From Hymenobacter terrenus (lineage in GTDB: Bacteria > Bacteroidota > Bacteroidia > Cytophagales > Hymenobacteraceae): a DNA stretch of 64,000 bases. Every line of letters starts with the position of its first letter. Within the stretch, counting starts at the first letter, position 1. Position numbers and translations under genes: made by a program. Below the pieces are notes generated by a model, which searched no databases, had not been told where the DNA came from, and was given only the letters and a program-made list of their open reading frames with translations. The stretch is taken from positions 22,639 to 86,638 of the forward strand of contig NZ_LATM01000020.1 of the NCBI RefSeq assembly GCF_000972495.1. The letters are read 5' to 3'. This document shows, one piece after another, positions 59,646 to 64,000 of this stretch.

Positions 59646-61430
59646 ATGTCGTATCCCGTTCGAGTTACTGTGCAAGTGGAAGGAGGGGGCACCCTCACCG
59701 ATTTCAAGAGCTTGACCATTGCCCAAGAACTCTTCACCCACCACACTTTTGCTCTTGACTTCTCCTTTGAGGCGTTAGGTAAAGCGCTGGGAATAACTCC
59801 GGATGCTTTATTCAAGCAGGCGCATGAGCAACTGAGCGGCAAAAATATTACCATCAGCTGGACCAGCGGCTTGCCCAACGAAACGGGACGCTCCTTTGAG
59901 TTCAAAGGACTGATCACGGAAACCAGCATTCAGACTAGCTCCGACCTCACGAACTATTATCACATCAGCGGGAGCAGCCCCACCTTCTTGCTGGAAGACG
60001 GCAGCCAGAGCCGCTCTTTCGTGAAGCAAACGGTTCAGCAGATTTTCACCACCGTGCTGACCGATTATCCCGGCAATGCTTTTGCCCGCCAGCTTAAACC
60101 CAAACGCAAAGCCGTACTGCCCTACGTGGCGCAGTACGACGAAACGAATTTCAACTTTCTGAGCCGGCTCGCGGCCCAACAGGGTGAGTGGTTTTACTAC
60201 GATGGCACCTCGGTGCAGCTCGGGCTCGCCAATGCCAAAACCATTGCCTTTCAAAGCAATGGTGTACAGAACTTTACTCTGACAATGAACCTGCAGCCCA
60301 GCCAGCTTCAGGGCAGCCACTACAACTACCGCACGCATCAGCCCTTGCAAGCCACCGCCAAAGCCCCAACCAGGGGTGATGCGTTCAGCCAGTTCGCGGT
60401 GAAGCGCTCGAGAGAGGTATTTAGTAATCCGCACCGCGTCATGGCCGACTCCGTGCTCACCGATAAAGCCCAGCTTCAGCAGAGCATGGATATCTTGGCG
60501 GCCAAGCAGGTAAGCAGCTTGGTGGCGCTCGAGGGCCACGGCGAAGCCTATGACCTGACTCCCGGGAGCTTGCTCGCCGTGAGCGACGCCGCCGGAGTGG
60601 ACTACGGCCAGTTTCGAGTGCTGGCAGTGGAGCACACGCTGGACGGCGACGGCAACTACCAAAACCGCTTCAAAGGCATGTCGGGAACCTTGGACAGCCC
60701 GCCGCCTAACGAATTTTACGCTCCGCCGTCCGCTCACCCAGAGTTAGCGGAGGTTATCGACTTGGCTGACCCACGGAATATAGGCCGCGTACGGGTACGA
60801 TTTCACTGGCCGGTAGAGACTCCCAAAGATGCCGAATCGGGCTGGTTACGCGTGACTACACCCTACAGCGGCGATGGCAAAGGCCAGATGTTTACACCAG
60901 AAGTGGGCTCGCAAGTGTTGGTAAATTACGAGCATGGATTAGCGGAGTTCCCAGTAGTGGTGGGCAACTTGTTTCACCCCCAAAATAAGCAGGGCGCTAA
61001 GTACAGCCCGGTCAAAAACCTCCTCAAGGGGCTGCAAACGGCAGGCGGCAACAAGTTTGTGATGAAGGACACCCGAGGTGAGCAGCAGATTCTCATCTCC
61101 AACTCCAACAACAAAGGCACGGCCATTGAAGTTGACTTCCAAGGCAACGGCCGTATTACTATCAGGAGCAATGGGCCTGTCACGGTGCTCAGCCCCACTA
61201 TTACCCTCGAAGCGGGTGATGAGGGCGAGATTAATATGCACGCTAAAACAATTACCCTCGAAGCAGAAGAATTAGTGCGTCTCAGTTCGACTACGAAAGA
61301 TGTAGAAATTGTGGCGAAGGAAATACTGGCCTATCAGGGACGCGAGGTTAACGGCAAGGCTAATGAGCGGATGAACCTGGACGGGGGCAGGAAGTTAACG
61401 ACCGATTCCTCGGATTCAGAATACTTATAA
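59646..61430 (+). CDS. vgrG: T6SS spike protein VgrG/TssI
   Basis: A 594-residue VgrG. The gp27-like N-terminal part (SYPVRVTVQVEGGGTLTDFK, TFALDFSFEALGKALGITPD, RSFEFKGLITETSIQTSSDL, QYDETNFNFLSRLAAQQGEW) is followed by the gp5-like OB domain (DPRNIGRVRVRFHWPVETPK, GWLRVTTPYSGDGKGQMFTP, NYEHGLAEFPVVVGNLFHPQ) and a beta-helix tail (FVMKDTRGEQQILISNSNNK, RITIRSNGPVTVLSPTITLE). It forms the trimeric puncturing tip. No extra effector domain is fused. It is followed, 11 bases later, by its probable PAAR-like cargo. Confidence 0.95.
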   Translation: MSYPVRVTVQVEGGGTLTDFKSLTIAQELFTHHTFALDFSFEALGKALGITPDALFKQAHEQLSGKNITISWTSGLPNETGRSFEFKGLITETSIQTSSDLTNYYHISGSSPTFLLEDGSQSRSFVKQTVQQIFTTVLTDYPGNAFARQLKPKRKAVLPYVAQYDETNFNFLSRLAAQQGEWFYYDGTSVQLGLANAKTIAFQSNGVQNFTLTMNLQPSQLQGSHYNYRTHQPLQATAKAPTRGDAFSQFAVKRSREVFSNPHRVMADSVLTDKAQLQQSMDILAAKQVSSLVALEGHGEAYDLTPGSLLAVSDAAGVDYGQFRVLAVEHTLDGDGNYQNRFKGMSGTLDSPPPNEFYAPPSAHPELAEVIDLADPRNIGRVRVRFHWPVETPKDAESGWLRVTTPYSGDGKGQMFTPEVGSQVLVNYEHGLAEFPVVVGNLFHPQNKQGAKYSPVKNLLKGLQTAGGNKFVMKDTRGEQQILISNSNNKGTAIEVDFQGNGRITIRSNGPVTVLSPTITLEAGDEGEINMHAKTITLEAEELVRLSSTTKDVEIVAKEILAYQGREVNGKANERMNLDGGRKLTTDSSDSEYL

Positions 61431-61441
61431 TACCTCAGCAC

Positions 61442-63121
61442 ATGGCGGACGACGCAGACGAGTATGTGGTAACGGGGGCTCTGCTTCAGTGCAGCCAAGG
61501 CACCATACCAGGCCTGTTCAAGGCTACCCCGCGCAAGACGAAAGTTATGGGATTGATGGTCGGCACGGAGGTGGACAAGGCTCCGCTAGTCAATATCCCC
61601 TCCTTTGGTATTTGTAAAAAGCTCACCCAGGCGGCCGGCGGCAGCCCGATACCGTGCGTACCAGCATGCGCTGCCTGGCAGAAGACCTATCCGGCACGCA
61701 TGGGAGGCGCCAAACCTTTGCTAAAGATGTCGTGCGCAACCTGCTCGGCTGGCCAGGGCAAGGTTGAATTTATGATGTCGGGCCAGATTCCTCTTTCGGC
61801 CGCCGACCTGCGGGACTTGAACAAACTAGTAAATGAGCAGAAGGCAACCCTACACAAAGCTGAGTTGGAGAGGAAGTCGGTCGGGGAGGCCGGCCTAGTG
61901 GAAGGAATGGTTCCGGTCTGGGGCTCCGGCCGGGACCTGGTTCATTCAGTGCAAACTGGCGACAAGCTCGGAGCCGCAGTAAATGCAGGCTTCCTAGCTT
62001 GGGACGCGGCCTCAGTTGTGGCGGGTGCGTTTACGTTTGGGACGGCTACGGCGGGCATGATGGCTGGCAAAGCCGGCGTGCGCGCAACCATGAAAGCAGG
62101 TGCGCGTGTGGCGGTAGGCATGGCTCGCAAGGAAGCTGCACACTGGATGGCCCGCTCAGCAGCGCTGCACGGAGGCTTGCGGAAAGCCATAGCAGTCGCG
62201 CGCAAGCGCGCAGGTAAGCTCTGCGTGCGGGCTTGCTTCGCAGCCGATACACCCGTGCACACACGCTCCGGCCCACGGCCCATTTCCCAGGTGGTGCCTG
62301 GCGATGAGGTATGGGCTTGGGATGAAGCCACCCATCAGAGTGCCTGGAAGCCAGTGACCGAAGTATTCCGCAGCGATGCCACCGAAATAGCCGAACTTGA
62401 CCTTGGTACGGGGGCTCCGCTGCGCCTGACCCCCGCCCACTGGCTCTACGCTACCCCAGGCGGCTGGACAGCAGCGGGAGACCTACAGCCCGGCCAGCAT
62501 GTACATACCCGGGAAGCCGGCCCGCTGGAGCTTCGCGGCAAAGTGATTCATGTACAGACAGAGGCGGTCTATAACCTGGAAGTGAAAGACTTTCACACTT
62601 ACTTTGCCGGGTCGGGGGAGGTGCTAGCTCATAATAAGTGTGATGCCTTGACGGAGTTGGTAGACATTGGCGGAGGGGTACTCAAGAAGCGCCTCAAGCC
62701 CAACACCACTTATATACGCAACGGCTATGGGTACAGCACTGATGCTTTCGGCCGCATCAAGAGCGCAGGGGGCGATTTGCGGCTGGATAAAGCGGCACGC
62801 GATGCACACATGCAACGCACGGTGGGCAAAGGCGACGGCCGGATACCCGGTGACGCGGGCGGGCACTTGATCGGGGCACAGTTCGGCGGCCATGGAGCCA
62901 ATGCCAATATGGTACCGATGAAGCATGACGGCGTCAATGCCTACCCTAATGGCAAGTGGGGCAATATGGAGAAATCCTGGTCCGACGCGCTAAATCAAGG
63001 CAAGAAGGTGCATGTAGAGATTGAAGCTATTTACAAGGATGCTACTACCCGACCTCATAGCTTTAAAGTAATTGAATGGATTGACGGCGTGCCCAACAAA
63101 CGTACCATCAATAATTTTTAA
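61442..63121 (+). CDS. PAAR-like, Hint-containing polymorphic toxin with a nonspecific nuclease end
   Basis: A 559-residue T6SS cargo protein. Residues 1-120 have the DUF4280/PAAR-like pattern (VVTGALLQCSQGTIPGLF, KAPLVNIPSFGICKKL, CVPACAAW, MSCATCSAGQGKVEF), which caps VgrG. Residues 125-260 are a helical linker with a glycine/alanine-rich stretch (180-210). Residues 265-399 are a Hint self-cleavage domain: catalytic Cys265 (CFAADTPVHTRSGPR), the block with HWLYATPGGW, and the end SGEVLAHNKC with His397-Asn398. Residues 400-559 carry a DNA/RNA nonspecific endonuclease-like domain (GDAGGHLIGAQFGGHGANAN, with His475 probably catalytic, and VPMKHDGVNAYPNGKWG). The Hint domain may release the nuclease after delivery. 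Confidence 0.9.
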   Translation: MADDADEYVVTGALLQCSQGTIPGLFKATPRKTKVMGLMVGTEVDKAPLVNIPSFGICKKLTQAAGGSPIPCVPACAAWQKTYPARMGGAKPLLKMSCATCSAGQGKVEFMMSGQIPLSAADLRDLNKLVNEQKATLHKAELERKSVGEAGLVEGMVPVWGSGRDLVHSVQTGDKLGAAVNAGFLAWDAASVVAGAFTFGTATAGMMAGKAGVRATMKAGARVAVGMARKEAAHWMARSAALHGGLRKAIAVARKRAGKLCVRACFAADTPVHTRSGPRPISQVVPGDEVWAWDEATHQSAWKPVTEVFRSDATEIAELDLGTGAPLRLTPAHWLYATPGGWTAAGDLQPGQHVHTREAGPLELRGKVIHVQTEAVYNLEVKDFHTYFAGSGEVLAHNKCDALTELVDIGGGVLKKRLKPNTTYIRNGYGYSTDAFGRIKSAGGDLRLDKAARDAHMQRTVGKGDGRIPGDAGGHLIGAQFGGHGANANMVPMKHDGVNAYPNGKWGNMEKSWSDALNQGKKVHVEIEAIYKDATTRPHSFKVIEWIDGVPNKRTINNF

Positions 63122-63130
63122 ACACATTTC

Positions 63131-63616
63131 ATGACCGACGAAATTCAAAGCCTATTTCAGCACATTGGCCAGCTTGCTTTTAATAGTGTTCCCACCGACG
63201 AATGGGATATTATTACAATAACTGTCAGAGCCATTCTTCCTTACGTAGAAGAGAATGTAACCTACACTCACAAAGAGAAGCAGTTTGTACCCAAAGCTTT
63301 CCTGATTAATGATGATGACTTGGATTATGACGAGCAAGCTACTCCTAGTTTTGAGCGTCTACGTCAGTTGATGTATAATGAAGCCCCTTTTCGTGGCGCA
63401 TGGTACACGGCGGTAATGACCATTACTAATGACGGCAAGTTTGATACGGAGTTTGACTATGACAAAAAGCCTTCTTTCGACTATGAGTCGGAAGACGCTG
63501 AGTATGCCAAAGACTTTGAACACTTCCCGCGCAACGAGGAAAGCACGCCGGACTGGCTAAAAGACATTGTGCAGAAGCATGAGTTAAAGTACCATGAAGC
63601 CGAACCTCTAGCTTAA
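63131..63616 (+). CDS. YezG/DUF600-like immunity protein for the nuclease effector
   Basis: A 161-residue acidic protein starting 9 bases after the effector gene. The pattern QSLFQHIGQLAFNSVPTDEW, RAILPYVEENVTYTHKEKQF, LRQLMYNEAPFRGAWYTAVM and ITNDGKFDTEFDYDKKPSFD follows the YezG/DUF600 immunity family, which neutralises nuclease toxins such as YeeF of Bacillus subtilis. The many Asp and Glu residues fit binding to a basic nuclease. The pairing by position (effector, 9 bases, immunity) is typical. Family assignment is by pattern; an exact match should be checked by profile. Confidence 0.82.
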   Translation: MTDEIQSLFQHIGQLAFNSVPTDEWDIITITVRAILPYVEENVTYTHKEKQFVPKAFLINDDDLDYDEQATPSFERLRQLMYNEAPFRGAWYTAVMTITNDGKFDTEFDYDKKPSFDYESEDAEYAKDFEHFPRNEESTPDWLKDIVQKHELKYHEAEPLA

Positions 63617-63622
63617 CTCATA

Positions 63623-63651
63623 CAAGGCCCCGGCAATCGTTGGGGCTTTTT
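63623..63651 (+). terminator. Terminator of the effector-immunity unit
   Basis: AAGGCCCC pairs with GGGGCTTTTT around a 10-base loop. It follows the immunity stop codon by 7 bases. Confidence 0.75.
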
Positions 63652-63669
63652 GCTGCCCTACTAGGGCAC

Positions 63670-63890
63670 AACAAGTACGACGATTACCACCGACGCGGGC
63701 ACAATGCGCACGGCGAACTCGACCGCGACCCGCTAGGTCACGCTACCGCATACGACTACAATGGGCTAGGCCTGGTTACCTAAGTGACTTACCTTGAGCA
63801 ACCTCATGTATTCTTCTAATGGTCAGCAGGAAGTGGTGTATGAATACGCTGGGCAAAGTTGCTTGGTCCAACGCCGGCAAGCTAACACGC
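63670..63890 (+). pseudogene. Rhs/YD-repeat remnant
   Basis: In one frame the sequence reads NKYDDYHRRGHNAHGELDRD and PLGHATAYDYNGLGLVT then a stop (63781). In the next frame it reads SSNGQQEVVYEYAGQSCLVQ. Both carry the YD-repeat pattern (DPLGxAxxYxYxxxGLVT; xxEVVYEYxGxxLVxR) of Rhs and related polymorphic toxins. The stop and frame change show decay. It is a second, broken toxin remnant just downstream of the active pair. Confidence 0.65.
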
Positions 63891-63927
63891 TAGAGCCTGC
63901 TATGGACTTGTAGGCGAACTTAGCGGC

Positions 63928-64000
63928 ATGGAAGTCCCGCGCCATGCTTATCCGGGCGACGTGACCGACGAGGAATGGGCGTTTCTACTGCCGTAGTTGC
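63928..64000 (+). pseudogene. N-terminal remnant of an IS5-type transposase (window edge)
   Basis: The frame from ATG 63928 gives MEVPRHAYPGDVTDEEWAFL, then LP and a stop (TAG) five bases before the right edge. YPxDVTDEEWAFLxP is the beginning of many IS5-family transposases. The stop after the first 22 residues suggests inactivation. The continuation lies past the window. Confidence 0.5.

Noticed and set aside
46232..61430. Contractile phage tail or extracellular contractile injection system
   Set aside because: ClpV, Bacteroidota-type Hcp, TssB/TssC and PAAR-like cargo indicate a T6SS; no tape measure, tail fibre or eCIS-type AAA protein was seen.

Overview
The window looks like a chromosome segment of a GC-rich Bacteroidota of the Hymenobacter/Cytophagales type. 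Three things point there. Many genes are preceded by the Bacteroidota -7 box TAnnTTTG (TACCTTTG, TACTTTTG, TATATTTG), with no strong Shine-Dalgarno sequences. The tmRNA tag ends in ...SYAMAA. The secretion genes belong to the Bacteroidota type VI secretion system (T6SS subtype iii) with its own Hcp, TssB and TssC families. No rRNA, tRNA or CRISPR array was seen.

Layout. 1-5.7 kb: a truncated OmpH/Skp-like gene, a three-gene RimK cluster (retropepsin-like protease, RimK ligase, AstE/AspA-type deacylase) and two divergent glycosyltransferase genes. 5.7-6.6 kb: a graveyard holding a decayed sugar dehydrogenase, a stray HTH fragment and a pair of competing hairpins. 6.7-20.4 kb: mostly housekeeping genes (macrodomain hydrolase, ispH, cmk, adenine deaminase, a response regulator, cystathionine beta-synthase, an erythromycin-esterase homologue, sucD, a flavin disulfide oxidoreductase), plus an unrecognised protein/lipoprotein gene pair at 17.5-18.8 kb that is organised like a toxin and its immunity protein. 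21-23.3 kb: an accessory island with a large inverted repeat, a decayed gene, a broken ParE toxin with an intact antitoxin, and an AT-rich orphan gene. 23.3-31 kb: icd, a large M16 peptidase, dnaX with a ten-A slippery run, and the tmRNA gene ssrA.

31.2-46.1 kb is a cobalamin locus: cobQ, cobD, cbiB, cbiA, a small ATPase, then a cobalamin riboswitch ahead of btuF-btuC-btuD-btuB-cobU-cobO-cobT-cobS-cobC. It combines B12/cobinamide uptake with side-chain amidation, aminopropanol attachment, adenosylation and nucleotide-loop assembly. Early corrin-ring genes are not in the window.

46.2-64 kb is a T6SS-iii region: three intact hcp genes, tssC, tssB, clpV, tssF, tssE, vgrG and cargo. The cargo is a decayed Hcp-lipase fusion followed by an intact ankyrin lipoprotein (probable immunity), a decayed unknown gene between hcp and vgrG, and an intact PAAR-like/Hint/nuclease effector followed by a YezG-like immunity protein. 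TssG, TssK and TssN-R are not visible, so the apparatus must be completed elsewhere, perhaps past the right edge, where Rhs and IS5-type transposase remnants lie. The most notable signals are the effector cargo, the unknown toxin-like pair, the dnaX slippery site and two very large perfect inverted repeats.
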